Part shown: one piece after another, positions 48,318-55,989 of the stretch
How the letters are laid out: every line of letters begins with the position of its first letter
Position numbering within the stretch: position 1 is the first letter of the stretch
Origin: Chloranthus sessilifolius
Lineage: Eukaryota > Streptophyta > Magnoliopsida > Chloranthales > Chloranthaceae
NCBI GenBank assembly: GCA_021018995.1
Contig: CM037590.1
Location: 66,125,597 to 66,189,596, forward strand
Reading direction: 5' to 3'
Length of the DNA: 64,000 bases
Program-made: the position numbers and the translations under genes
The notes under the pieces: generated by a model
What the model was told of the DNA's origin: nothing
Database searches by the model: none
What the model saw: only the letters and a program-made list of their open reading frames with translations

Positions 48318-50907
48318 TTGGGTGTAGTTCTTTATGTTGTAATTTGGAGTTTATTTCTGCACTCATCTACTAGTTCCCAATAAACCATACCTGTTGTATA
48401 GATACTATTGTTTTTTATGTGTGCATTATTCAATTGTAGGGCCATGTGGAGGATGTAAGGCGCCAAGTCAATGAAGCTGTTCAATCTCGTCATGTCAGTC
48501 TCTCCTCCTATAAAATATTAATTGCATATTTGAAAATTTTTAAGTGGTTAATGTCAGTTATGTAGATTTTCTTGTTGATTGATCCTGATGTTCTTTTGCT
48601 TGAAATCCTTCTAATTTATTAGAAATACTTGTCTAATTGATTGGGGAAAATTCTTTAAGGTCCCGCTCTGTTGCATATAATCCAAGGTCAAACTGACTAC
48701 TTGAAACTCATCTTAGTTGACTCAGTTTCAGTGTTACCTAGGCACTTCTACTTTTGGGAGTCTTGCCGTGCCGACGCTTGGTGGCACTTGAACACTCCTC
48801 AACACAACACGATACTTCTAGATATGTTTGAAATACCACATAATTCCATCAAAATGATGGTTCACTTTGAATGAACCATCGTTTAATATAAAAAATTTTG
48901 TGTAAAGTTTAGTAACTTATAAAATAAAAGGCTTGGGTCCTTGAAAATGATTTGTATAATATAATATACTTTTAGTTTGGTTCGTGACATACATTATGTA
49001 TCTTTTCATTACATATCTCAATTGGCTCTCTGAAATTTTCTTTCAAATTCTCTTGTTTATATAACTTCTATTTTTTTTAAAATTTTCTTTTTCTTAAGGT
49101 CATGCTGCCATATTGGAATCTTTAGAAATTGGTCTGCCAAACATCTATGACACCTTGATTTTTGGGCTGTGTTAGAGTTTTGAATGTCGGAAAAATGTTC
49201 ATGTGAGCAGCAGGTTCTACAAGGTTGATCAGATTTCAATGAGTAAAGACTTCTGTAGTTTTTATCTTTAGTTGGTTTTTTCTTTCACGGGAAATTAGAC
49301 GAATAAACCCTTGATCCATTGGTTATGGGATTTGATGAGAGGTCTTTTGGATTTTTAGAGATTGTCTATCTGCTTGTCTTCAGAAGGTTGATTTGGAAGT
49401 CAGCCTGTCAACCATGGCGAGTTTTGGCGATACCAATAAGTTTCGGCAGTACAGATCGGTTTCATCGAGAACCGATACCGATAGCACCCTGATACAGGTA
49501 TCGAGTGGTATCAATATTAGTGTCGATATTGGACTGCTAGGGGTCAGTATTGGCCGATACTGACCAATACATTTTTTTTTTTCGTTCTATACTTGCTTTT
49601 TTTCAAAAAAATAAAATAAATAATGGACCGATACCTGATACTGATACCGATTCCAAGTTTGATACCTTGCTGTCAACTCAGTCGACTAGATCTGGACATC
49701 GTTTCAATGATTGAATACCAATATTAATGAGCTTTTCATTGATTAATCTCAAGTCAAATACAGTATTCAAAAGTCTCATTTCCGAGTTTGAGGATGAGAA
49801 TTCAACATTGAAATGGATTTGCACGCATTAAACTAATTTTGTTTTTGTGCCTTCTAAGTTCTAACATATCTTATTGACTCTTACTCTTGCACAATATCTG
49901 ATGCAGAAAATTGACAAAATGTATGCTGCTTTTACTGGCCAAACCCTTGAGAAAGTTCAACAGTACACTGAAAGGGATCGCTTCTTTTCTTCTTCAGAGG
50001 TAGTGTTTCTCTAGCCCAAGCAAAAATGCTGTTGTTGAGCGAAACAACCTCAGCAATTCTCACATACACCATAAAAAAAGGTCTTAGTTTAGAGTACCCC
50101 ATGGTATCAAAACTCGGCTGACACTGATACGTATCGCTGCTACGTATCGGTTTCGTCAAGAATCGATACCGTTACTACCCTGATACAGGTATCGGTATCA
50201 GTGTCGGTATCGGACCGATACGGGTCAGTATCGGACCATACACACTGATACATTTATTTTCTTTCTACTTTTTTTACTTTTTTCAAAAATTAAAATAAAT
50301 ATGGCCGATAAGGTATCGATGATACCGTATTTGTATCAGCCGATACGCATCAGTCCAAGATAGAACGATACTCGATACCGGTACCAAATTTGATATCTTG
50401 AGGCACCCATCCTGAGTGCCAGCTGCGTTACTCAAGTGAATCTTAAACTGACAACCTTCGCAAATGTGCTGTTAATTTTGAGTGCCATATCATTGAAAGG
50501 TTTTTTCAAAGTGAACTTCCACTGATTTGCATGTAGCAGTGCGACACCTAAGGCTTGATCATGTGTGGAAAAGGAGATTGCACAAGTGCCACCGCTGGTG
50601 CTTCAGTTGGTTACCTAATACCAGCTCTTAGAAAAAAAAAAGTTGGTATTAGGAACCTGACTCAAGCACCTGCAGTGGCGCTCGGGTCAATCCTCGGGAG
50701 GTTGATTTGGCATCCGTGTATTTCCCCAAGTGTCAAGAGAGAAATTTACCCAATCACCTCTGCGGGCACTTGGGTCAGGTACTTAATACTAACTCAAAAA
50801 GATGAGAAAAAAATAATAATAATCATAATAAATCTCATACATATATGCTTCCTTTTCAGGCCCTGGAGTTTGGGCTCATTGATGGGGTTTTGGAAACAGA
50901 GTACTAG
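28651..50907 (+). CDS. CLPP6: plastid Clp protease proteolytic subunit 6 (nuclear gene)
   Basis: Nine coding exons encode 268 aa: 28651-28736, 28829-28872, 30837-30906, 32877-33081, 33213-33278, 48094-48234, 48440-48493, 49907-49999, 50860-50907 (TAG). All introns are GT-AG and the phases join without shift. Residues 1 to about 66 are Ser-rich and basic, a likely chloroplast transit peptide; the in-frame ATG at 28663 is an alternative start. The ClpP fold follows, with [20 protein letters not shown], then [20 protein letters not shown]. Catalytic residues are Ser172 ([14 protein letters not shown]), His197 (MIHQP) and Asp246 (TERDRF), spaced 25 and 49 residues apart as in bacterial ClpP. The wording matches plant CLPP6 rather than CLPP3, CLPP4, CLPP5 or the catalytically inactive CLPR subunits. 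It is part of the stromal Clp core, degrading proteins delivered by ClpC chaperones. Length fits the family (about 270 aa). Confidence 0.95.
29350..29901. mobile_element. hAT-like word-type MITE (CGATAT/ATATCGG word), 552 bp, CLPP6 intron 2
   Basis: Termini are CAGGGATTTAAA at the left and CATGGTTTTAAA (reverse of the right end), matching at 10 of 12. Flanks GTGTGCAC (29342-29349) and GTGTGCAT (29902-29909) form an 8-bp duplication with 7 matches. The body is made mostly of variants of ATATCGGCCGATAT. A second element of the same class sits inside it. Confidence 0.82.
29568..29753. mobile_element. hAT-like word-type MITE nested in the previous one, 186 bp
   Basis: Termini are CATGGTTTAAAAT and CATAGTTCAAAAT (right end reversed), 11 of 13 alike. 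Flanks GATATGAC at 29560-29567 and 29754-29761 are an exact 8-bp duplication. The body iterates CGATACGTAT/CCGATACAT words. Confidence 0.88.
30281..30309. repeat. GACCCGAGCGC hairpin
   Basis: GACCCGAGCGC and GCGCTCGGGT flank a short TGCCACTA loop. Related arms occur at about 395-430 and 50577-50696, so this is one arm-pair of a dispersed MITE-like family. The rest of intron 2 after 29909 shows no other feature. Confidence 0.65.
31015..32369. other. intron 3 sequence with a truncated word-type element
   Basis: At 31018-31065 CATAGTTTTAAGAGGCGCTT followed by GCCTCGAGGCGAGGC looks like the left end of a word-type hAT-like element (word GCCTCGAGGC); no right end was found. At 32023-32090 variants of GGCATACC and TATGCGATTTGGCATA start another word-type region that continues at 32530. 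No gene is supported. Confidence 0.45.
32370..32770. repeat. tandem duplication with GGCATACC/GTATGCGATG words
   Basis: Unit 1 (32370-32607) and unit 2 (32608 to about 32770) share CTTGAAAATAGTTG, TTTGACTAGATGGAAAGTTT, a (GA)n run, TATGCCATGGCATAC and GAGTATGCGATGTTTAGAAA. The second has a much shorter (GA)n. The second unit ends about 110 bases before exon 4. Confidence 0.85.
33789..34083. mobile_element. MITE-like insertion (AACTCGGCAA word) in the LINE tail
   Basis: The left end CAGAGTTACCAAGTCAG and the right end reversed (TATAGTTACCAAAATCAG) form a TIR. The flanks AGTAGGAG (33781-33788 and 34084-34091) are an exact 8-bp duplication, with a ninth base (A) also matching. The interior is AT-rich with AAACTCGGCAAGG and AAAAATCCGGAA-type words. 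Because the LINE reading resumes exactly after one duplicate, the insertion is well defined. Confidence 0.8.
34163..35881. mobile_element. GC-rich 1.7-kb insertion with internal tandem repeats
   Basis: The sequence GTCACAGAGT occurs at both edges (34153-34162 and 35882-35891), and the LINE tail resumes after it. Ends TGTCACGG and CCGTCAC are near-inverted, so a minus-strand LTR or a solo LTR with a 5-bp AGAGT duplication is plausible. At the left end two similar blocks appear (GTGCGGCGCCTCGCTGCCGC; GTGCCACATCTCGCTGCCGC), each followed by a GATACCA-type string. The middle repeats GTCGCGTGCCCTCTTGGCAC words, with a clean unit of about 75 bp duplicated at about 35460-35610. It is far richer in G+C and CpG than its neighbours. 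No gene is supported despite overlapping open frames. Confidence 0.65.
36573..37012 (-). mobile_element. Copia 3' fragment (RNase H end plus LTR)
   Basis: On the minus strand 37012-36819 encodes the end of a Copia polyprotein: [16 protein letters not shown], then after a frameshift [20 protein letters not shown]. This is followed by the polypurine tract CTTTTGGGGGGG (36806-36818, read in reverse) and an LTR of about 233 bp (36573-36805; TGTGAGGAATG to GATGTTACA). The other end is lost. The adjoining 35961-36572 shows no feature. Confidence 0.75.
37013..39025 (+). pseudogene. RTE-type LINE, 5'-truncated and degenerate reverse transcriptase
   Basis: Across frameshifts the plus strand encodes the linker and RT of a plant RTE-clade [20 protein letters not shown] near 37202, then [40 protein letters not shown] near 37560-37620, then [16 protein letters not shown] near 37890. 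After that come a [17 protein letters not shown] stretch, [20 protein letters not shown] near 38165, and the catalytic [11 protein letters not shown] at 38261-38290. It ends with [20 protein letters not shown] near 38795 and a short G/T-rich tail (GATGGTGATGATTTG). Many stops and shifts make it dead. The left boundary at about 37013 abuts the Copia fragment. Confidence 0.85.
39026..40112. other. intron 5 DNA without recognised features
   Basis: AT-rich, no reading frame with family motifs, no hairpin. GTCGAATATGCCCTTGAAC and GTCAAATGTGCCTTTATAC near 39355-39415 are loosely repeated phrases. Confidence 0.35.
40113..40400. repeat. foldback MITE, GATCTTGAGATC family
   Basis: The left arm (CCCAGATCTTCCACATAATA, GGGATCATAGCACACCTATC, ATTACAGATCCC) pairs with the right arm (GGGGATCTGTGACACATGTA, ATAGGTGAGCCATGATCCCA, AAGATTTGGGTGAAATACG). 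Relatives lie at 1140-1270 and at 52780-53042, 53089-53275 and 53743-54067. Confidence 0.78.
40600..40674. repeat. remnant right end of a CGATAC word-type element
   Basis: GCGATACCTTATATGTATCG, CCGATACGTATCGGTG, then CCGATATTTGATTCCTTG. Reversed, the last starts CAAGGAATCAAATATCGG, the terminus seen in the other word-type elements. No left end is found, so it is probably truncated. Confidence 0.55.
40685..41260. repeat. degenerate dispersed repeat (AGATTCAGAGGTC phrase)
   Basis: ACACTAGATTCAGAGG(T/C)C(G/A) or close variants occur at about 40868, 40960, 40990 and 41230, with GAACATGAAGTC(A/G)(A/G)CTATA variants at about 40685-40815. Spacing is irregular, which suggests a decayed satellite-like or cryptic repeat. 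No gene is supported. Confidence 0.5.
41559..42654 (+). repeat. 5' LTR of the intronic Ty3/gypsy element
   Basis: It starts TGATGTGTATTTTAGATCCG and ends TAAGTTCCCGCATCA, followed by AATTGGTATCAGAGC. It contains CGTATTTAAAGGCTTGTAAA near 42102, a candidate TATA region. It aligns throughout with 45218-46314. Confidence 0.92.
42658..42669 (+). other. primer-binding site, initiator Met-tRNA
   Basis: TGGTATCAGAGC starts three bases after the LTR end. The following 400 bases to the gag start are a T-rich leader with TTTTCGTCTGCTTTTGTCTA-type iterations. Confidence 0.92.
43065..43862 (+). CDS. gag protein of the intronic element (265 aa)
   Basis: Open from ATG 43065 to the TAG ending near 43863. 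The capsid part reads [20 protein letters not shown], then [20 protein letters not shown], the plant Ty3/gypsy gag signature. A CX2CX4HX4C zinc knuckle ([14 protein letters not shown]) is encoded at 43581-43622. An acidic tail rich in Glu and Ser follows. It is intact for its length, shorter than complete Gag-Pol because the frame ends where pol is deleted. It could supply structural protein only. Confidence 0.8.
   Translation: MFVSSIMYESLTCHREFLTRHERVLVKQGNPYTPNSWQSPKNRDETRVRGYPHHCEPEYDLAEKFLKSIRNEVSSFGGWLNPKTFMEWLSSIEEYFDWYGVPNEYKIRLAKTKLEGNAKIFWTRVERRTESLRNKHIFTWEDMKVRLIEKYVLLTHRHLLRSLKVKTDKCPNCLKCQGFEHFAYQCPTKFSTLNLLTKRVSPKESENREVKEVYDPSSVLSKEEIEEANESLVCVKETSLSLVNSDDESLTLEPIEPLAYKSWYP
44160..45217 (+). 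pseudogene. integrase C-terminus and chromodomain-like remnant
   Basis: Three frames are needed. First, 44207-44542 holds [15 protein letters not shown], then [12 protein letters not shown], then [17 protein letters not shown] (the end of the integrase core region). Next, 44512-44697 holds [18 protein letters not shown] and [14 protein letters not shown]. Then 44670-45299 holds [25 protein letters not shown] and a chromodomain-like end with [18 protein letters not shown] followed by a YHNQYSS tail. The WKGKP-type chromodomain core thus appears three times, two of them upstream of the integrase tail where they are not expected. The upstream copies probably arose by rearrangement when pol was lost. 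Between 43863 and 44160 a 60-base phrase is tandemly duplicated (TGTACATTAGCCATTAGTCA). Confidence 0.75.
45218..46314 (+). repeat. 3' LTR of the intronic Ty3/gypsy element
   Basis: It starts TGATGCATATTTTAGATCCG after the purine-rich AAAGTAGAGGGGAT and ends CCCGCATCA before CTAAT. The substitutions relative to the 5' LTR are few, so this insertion is younger than the 2.4-13.2 kb element. Confidence 0.92.
46340..47310. mobile_element. word-type element (GCCATGGC / CCTCGCC word), about 970 bp
   Basis: Flanks TTCAAGAT at 46332-46339 and 47311-47318 are an exact 8-bp duplication, extended to TGTTCAAGAT over 10 bases. The ends are CAAGGTAGTT and CATTGTCAAGG (reversed). The arms iterate GGCGAGGC/GCCTCGCC and GCCATGGCG words. 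The core is AT-rich with GA-rich patches. Confidence 0.68.
47319..48093. other. end of intron 5, with a 20-bp direct repeat near the acceptor
   Basis: CTTCTGTGTTTCAGCATATA occurs at 47897-47916 and 47983-48002. Each contains TGTTTCAG, a possible decoy 3' splice site upstream of the real exon 6 acceptor at 48093. No other feature is seen. Confidence 0.5.
48246..48313. repeat. (TA)n microsatellite in CLPP6 intron 6
   Basis: About 34 TA units start about 10 bases after the exon 6 donor. They occupy a third of this 205-bp intron and are expected to vary in length between individuals. Confidence 0.97.
49413..49669. mobile_element. hAT-like word-type MITE (CCGATACC word), CLPP6 intron 7
   Basis: It starts CATGGCGAGTTTTGGCGATA. 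The right end reversed is CAAGGTATCAAACTTGG. The duplication CTGTCAAC is exact (49405-49412, 49670-49677). The body is almost wholly variants of ACCGATACCGATA and GGTATCGG around a T-rich core. Confidence 0.88.
50100..50400. mobile_element. hAT-like word-type MITE (GGTATCGG word), CLPP6 intron 8
   Basis: Termini are CATGGTATCAAAACTCGG and CAAGATATCAAATTTGG (right end reversed). The flanks GAGTACCC and AGGCACCC are a diverged 8-bp duplicate at best. It shares CCCTGATACAGGTATCG and a GGTCAGTAT(T/C)GG core with the element at 49413, in the same orientation. Confidence 0.75.
50577..50696. repeat. foldback with GAGCGCC/GGCGCTC arms, CLPP6 intron 8
   Basis: The left arm (AAGTGCCACCGCTGGTGCTT, ACCTAATACCAGCTCTT) pairs with the right arm (AGTTGGTATTAGGAACCTGA, CACCTGCAGTGGCGCTCGGG) around an A-rich loop. 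It is the same family as 30281-30309 and about 395-430. Confidence 0.7.
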
Positions 50908-51405
50908 AATATGCAGAGTTGCATTGAGAAAACCTTTTGACACCTCAATCAATGATACACGGGTAACTTGACTCAGATTTTCTTTTATTGCGTTGAATTT
51001 AGATCAATTGAGGATCTCAAGCCTTGCCTGTATAATTGATTGTGAATTGTATTAAAATTCATCAATGAAAATTGGCCAAATATTGTTCGTATGATCTGTC
51101 GGTACTAAAGTATTTGTATTAGGTGCATGGCTGTGTATGAACTACAGGTGCATGGTCTAAAGTGTACCTTCATGGATTGAGTGACTAAAAAAAATCTGCA
51201 CACATATCAAGGCTTGATCGTGCGGCAGAATGAGATTGATTCCAAATTACAGGGACTTGGACCAAGTACTAACTTATGGAAGAAATGTGGCATGGCCTGA
51301 TTTTTTTCATACCCTTTTTAGTTCAGTCATTGAGTATGGCTCTGTCCCGAGTGAAATCCTGAGGAGTATTAGTTTCAGGTAAGATAACATGTTAAGCAAC
51401 CTCAA
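50908..51405 (+). other. 3' UTR and downstream flank of CLPP6
   Basis: After TAG, an AT-rich stretch contains GTATTAAAATTCATCAATGA at about 51050, a plausible polyadenylation region. Another weak copy of the GAGATTGA hairpin family lies at about 51205-51280. Confidence 0.4.
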
Positions 51406-51629
51406 GGGGTTAGGTGAGCTGGCCAGGTACCTGCTTTCAAAAGCAGGAGGCCTGAGTTAGAATCTCCTCCCCCCCTTGAGGCCATCCTAGGGATTTATAT
51501 CCTGTGCTGACTCGGCATGTGCTGAATTTGGGGTGCGCATGTGCCGAATTTGAGGTGTGCATGTGCCCCTGAGATTAGGTACGTGCTCTAAGAGGCCTGG
51601 ATACCCAGGTTATAAAAAATAAAAAAAAT
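51406..51629 (+). mobile_element. tRNA-derived SINE
   Basis: The head has a pol III A-box-like TTAGGTGAGCTGGCC and a B-box-like GAGTTAGAATC, about 40 bases apart. The body has a short internal duplication (GTGCTGAATTTGGGGTGCGC; GTGCCGAATTTGAGGTGTGC). The tail ends AAAAAATAAAAAAAA. I could not define the target duplication. Confidence 0.72.
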
Positions 51630-51829
51630 CTTCTAGTTTTCCATTATTTATTTATTTATAATATACAAAGTTGTAAGCCCAGCTCGGTGTTCTAACATTT
51701 ATATGAAAAAACAGCCCCCTATTTCTTGTTTGGATCATAGCACCAAATTCTCAGGCTTTTTTTTGAATTTTTTTTTCAGTTAAATTAATCACAACTTATT
51801 GAAAATGCCATATTGTTTTTAATTTTGTT

Positions 51830-52255
51830 AGTGACTCCAACTCTCCCTTAAATGCCAGAATGATATTTAAATGATCTTACACCATTAATCGTATTAATAG
51901 TTTAAATCGTAGGTTTTTTTACACCGTCAAAGTGATAGATCACCATTGAAGGATAATGGGCCCCAAAATGGTGCATTAGGGAGATTTGAATCATTCGGTT
52001 TTGATACCAACACTTTTTCTTAGCTTTTAATGGCTAATATTAAAGCTCATTAATTGGATGGTTCACATCCACTTATAAGTATCTTTCTTTGGTTGAGACA
52101 TGTTTTAATGATCAATTGTCACTTGGACAATTTAGATTGATCATACATATGTGTCACATGGCATAATTATAAGCCCTATTAAAAAAGTATGATTTAATGG
52201 TGTATGATCTTTTAAATATTATTTTTGTATTTAAATGTTGGTCAGGAGCCATTGT
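51830..52255. repeat. foldback MITE (ATTTAAATGATCTTACACCA arms)
   Basis: GATATTTAAATGATCTTACA at about 51871 pairs with TGTATGATCTTTTAAATATT at about 52201. The outer ends are less well paired, so the boundaries are approximate. Confidence 0.55.
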
Positions 52256-52284
52256 CATCGTAGACAGTATGACAATACAGGAGT

Positions 52285-52620
52285 AATACTTGGGGAATAA
52301 ATCTCACACAACAAAACACTTACATTGAGTGAAACATAGGGGAATAAATCTCACCCAATAACCCTCACCTTATTAATATAAGGGAGGAAGCAAATGGGAC
52401 CTCGAGCCTCACATAAAAGGGAGGATGCCACTTGAGCTACCACTCAATTGATTAATTATCTGTGAGTTAAATGCGAGTTAAGGAGTTAAAACATGATGCT
52501 CCAGGATTGTTTCCTCCCTTATATTGGTAAGGTGAGGGTTTTTGGATGGGATTTATTCCCTCATGTGTTATTCATTGGTTGTGAGTGCATTGTTGTGTGA
52601 GGTTTATTCCCTTAGTGTTC
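52285..52620. repeat. foldback MITE (GGGAATAAA..CTCACACAAC arms)
   Basis: Left ACTTGGGGAATAAATCTCAC and the right end reversed (ACACTAAGGGAATAAACCTC) are inverted repeats. A second inner pair is CTCACCTTATTAATATAAGG with CTTATATTGGTAAGGTGAGG. Confidence 0.75.
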
Positions 52621-52779
52621 AGCATACTCTCTACAATATGTAAGGTGCATCCAGGTTGTGTATGCCGTATGACATCATTAAAAAAAAAGAGAGTATAAAA
52701 ATTAAGGATAGCGTTATTTACACCCGTAAAACTTGTGAGTAACATGCATTTCCACCATAAAAAAAATGTTTCCTTCCTT

Positions 52780-53042
52780 GAATCAGACAATGGAGATCAT
52801 TTTTCATTCCAATTTCCCCCCAAATAGATCTTGAGTTTATGGCTCACCTATCTTACGGTCATATCTTGATTCCACATGACACCCATCCCCAAAAGTGATC
52901 ATGGCCATACCTATCGTATTACACTTTTGGGGATGTGAGCCACATGGAATCAACATGTGACTGTCTGATAGATACGTCATGATCTCAAGATCTATTGTGT
53001 GGAAGATTGGGACGAAAAAAATTTTCAATCATCCAATTCAGG
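52780..53042. repeat. foldback MITE, GATCTTGAGATC family
   Basis: The left arm CAAATAGATCTTGAGTTTAT, then TTGATTCCACATGACACCCA, pairs with GATGTGAGCCACATGGAATC, then GATCTCAAGATCTATTGTGT. The ends carry GAATCAGAC and CCAATTC. Confidence 0.8.
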
Positions 53043-53088
53043 CAGTCAGCGGTTTATATGGTGAAAATGCATGTGTTCTTCACAGAGT

Positions 53089-53275
53089 TAACGGTCAGAT
53101 GTTGATTTCACATGGCACATATCCCCAAAAGTGAGGCTTTCACTTTTTGGGACGCGTGTCATGTGAAATCAACATCTGACCGTTCAATAGGCACGCCATG
53201 ATCTTAAGATCTATCGTGAGGAAGATTGGAACATAAAATAATCTCCACCGTCTGATTCAAATCAGTCTATGATTT
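53089..53275. repeat. foldback MITE, GATCTTGAGATC family, left arm shortened
   Basis: GGTCAGATGTTGATTTCACA pairs with TGTGAAATCAACATCTGACC exactly over 20 bases around a short loop. The right arm continues to CACCGTCTGATTC without a left partner, so the left part was lost. Confidence 0.82.
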
Positions 53276-53471
53276 TTGTCCATAAAAAAAGTGTATGGAA
53301 CTTATTATTAAACACGTAAAAATATCCGTGCCCAGCTAAATATTATAAAAACCTTCGAGGGAAAGAGAGGTGATAGGAGTGTTGTTTCTGTGGGTCTACC
53401 AAACCAGAGGATTAGCTTCGTCAAGGTCTGTAAGACTCCAAGTATTAATACACAATAATGTCAATGGCAAC

Positions 53472-53666
53472 CAAGATCAAAATTTCGGCCGAAATGACCG
53501 ATTTCGGTCCCTACTAAAATGATAATATAGGACTGAAATTTTGGTCATTGTTTATATGGGATTGAAATTATCGGCCGAAATTCAAATTTTCGGCCGAAAT
53601 TTCGGTTCAAATTTTTGGTTTCGGTTCCCTCCGAAACTGAAATGAAACCCGAACTTTTGATCCTTG
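53472..53666. mobile_element. hAT-like word-type MITE (TTTCGGCCGAAA word), 195 bp
   Basis: Termini are CAAGATCAAAATTTCGG and CAAGGATCAAAAGTTCGG (right end reversed). The duplication ATGGCAAC is exact (53464-53471, 53667-53674). The body iterates TTTCGGCCGAAATTTCGG variants. Confidence 0.9.
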
Positions 53667-53742
53667 ATGGCAACCCTCCAGTCAAATTCAGTATTAACAT
53701 TTCGGTGCTTGTTCTCTGAAAGCGTCTAGCTCGATGACCACT

Positions 53743-54067
53743 TAAAACTCATTGATTGGGTTGGATAAGATGATTGAGGTTGTGTTTTACCCCGATCTTC
53801 TACACAAAGGATCTTGAGATTATGTAGCACCTATCAGACGGCCAATTTTTTATTCCACATATCACAGATCCCCAAAAAGAGCTCATAAAATCACGTTGGT
53901 GTGTAATATTTGCCATTGCACACATGGTACATTTTTTGGGGATCATTGAGATGTGGAATCCAAAACTGACCGTCTGATAGGTGCAGAATGATCTCAAGAT
54001 CTGTTGTGTGGAAGATCTGTGTAAAATATGATTTCCATTATCTGATCCGACACAATCAATGATTTTA
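53743..54067. repeat. foldback MITE, GATCTTGAGATC family, both arms long
   Basis: Outer arms of about 120 bases: AAAACTCATTGATTG, TTTTACCCCGATCTTCTACA, GCACCTATCAGACGG pair with CCGTCTGATAGGTGC, TGTGTGGAAGATCTGTGTAA, CAATCAATGATTTTA. It has the best-preserved outer arms of the family in the window. Confidence 0.82.
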
Positions 54068-54399
54068 AAGAGGTTGCACACATAGGCTCTTCCAGAGAAC
54101 GTGTGGGTGCTAATAGAGCTACCCTGAAAAAAATCCTAATAGCCGCACTAAAGGTCAATTTCAGTTGCAAGCGGCTCTCCTTTTACCTTTATTTCAACCA
54201 TTTAGATCCCAAACTTTTTATTTTTATTTTTATTTTTTAATAACAGAAACCTTTGTTTAAAAGAATTAATGAAAGTCACTTACAATTTAATCATATACAT
54301 GAGGAGGAGCATCCTCCAACCAAACTTCATCATAATCATCTCTTAATCCTATTTAGCTAGAGCATCAGCTACCGAGTTATCCGATCTCCTGATAAGAGA

Positions 54400-55430
54400 T
54401 CGAGCAAGATGACTACTCCAACATGGAGATCCATTGTTTGATATCGTCAAACATAAAAGATAAATCAGACAAATCCCTCTCCGAGCAACCCACAACGATG
54501 ATAATCCTAGAAGAATCTCCTTCAAAGATTAGTTTGTTAAACCTGCATTGCATCCTAATTTTACTAGCTTTCAGAAACACCAACGCCTCACAAAGATTAG
54601 AAGATGATGCACAACTAATATTCTTTGCCAACAAAACCATCACTTGTCCGGTTGTCCCTCATGATCCTGAACCCCAATCCCAACAGTTTTAATTTGATAC
54701 CTCAAAGAGCCGTCAAAATTGGCTTTGAAGGCGCCATAAGGGGGAGGAGACCATCTAGAAATTGAAAAGTTGCTCATAAGATTTGAAGAAACAATAACAT
54801 CACAAATACTGTTTCTTTCATTCTATATTGCCTAAACGACGATAAAAATTGTATGAAGCTGATTATTTCCAAACATTTTGTGAAATTTCATAGCCCAATC
54901 TTTAAAACTATACTCCTGAAAAAAAGAGGCACAAATACTTAAAAAAGAGGACAACCAGCACACTCTAGCTTTAGGGCAATCCCTAAGAGCATACTCACAA
55001 GTTTCAATTTGATCTTCACAAAGCTTGTAAAACTGTGAGATATCTTCAATTTTCTTGTGGAGAGAGAACTTCACAGGGAGGATATTGTGGCCCTCAAAGC
55101 AAAGATCTTTACCTTATTTGAGATAGACAATCCCCACACATCTTTCCAGAAAGCTCCCTCAACGGAGGAGCTCGAAGAGGCACTATAATTGTGAATGTGA
55201 AAATTGGACGTCACTTTATAAGTACTTCTAACTGTGAACTTGCCATTTTTTTCATACGCCCAAGCAATTTGATCTTCGCGAGAAACTGTTGGTAGAGGAA
55301 TTCGAATGATCTCTTCCGCATCTTCTTCAAGAGCAAGTCTCTAATTTTCGCTTCATCCCACCTATGTGGGTTTTCAATAATGAGATTCTTAATCTTCTCA
55401 CCTTGTCCATTTACATAAGGGGAAGTCACC
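54400..55430 (-). pseudogene. L1 ORF2 zinc-binding region and RNase H
   Basis: Segments at 55429-55211 (RWDEAKIRDLLLKKM) and 55074-54832 (CEDQIETCEYALRDCPKARV, the zf-RVT CX2C..H..C style with partial loss) precede an RNase H-like end at 54643-54413 (EALVFLKASKIRMQCRFNKL, FEGDSSRII). The EGDS and Asp positions match plant RNase H domains found at the end of L1 ORF2. Confidence 0.78.
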
Positions 55431-55989
55431 TTAAAAGTAGATGGCCTAGAAATCCTCTATCCTTCCAAGTTTTTATTAAATCACCATTCTCCACCCTCAA
55501 AATTAGTCCCTTCTCGACAACTTTTTTTGCTGAAAAAATATTATTCCATGTGTAAGAGACCTTTTTACCGACCTTTATATCAAGAATGCTACTTCTTCAA
55601 AAATACCTAGCTTTATACACTCAGCTTGCGAGACAATCTAGATTGGATAAGAATCTCCAAAAATGATTGGCAAACATAGTGGTATTGGAAGATACAAGAT
55701 TTTTGAAGCTAAGTCCACCACAGACTTTCAGTATGCATACTTCCTTCCAAGACTTCCAACGGATTCCCCTATTCTTTCCATTCTGACTCCACCAGAAATT
55801 TGCAGTGCTTGATGATATCTCCTTTAGTAAAGGATATGAGAAGACGAAAACAACTCATCATATATGTAGGGATTACTTGCACAATTTCTTTAATGAGAAC
55901 CTTTTTTCCCACCTTTGAGAGAAATTTACTTTTCTATCCGGATTATCTTTTCCAAACTTTTTTCTTGACATTTTCAAAAATCGTTTTTT

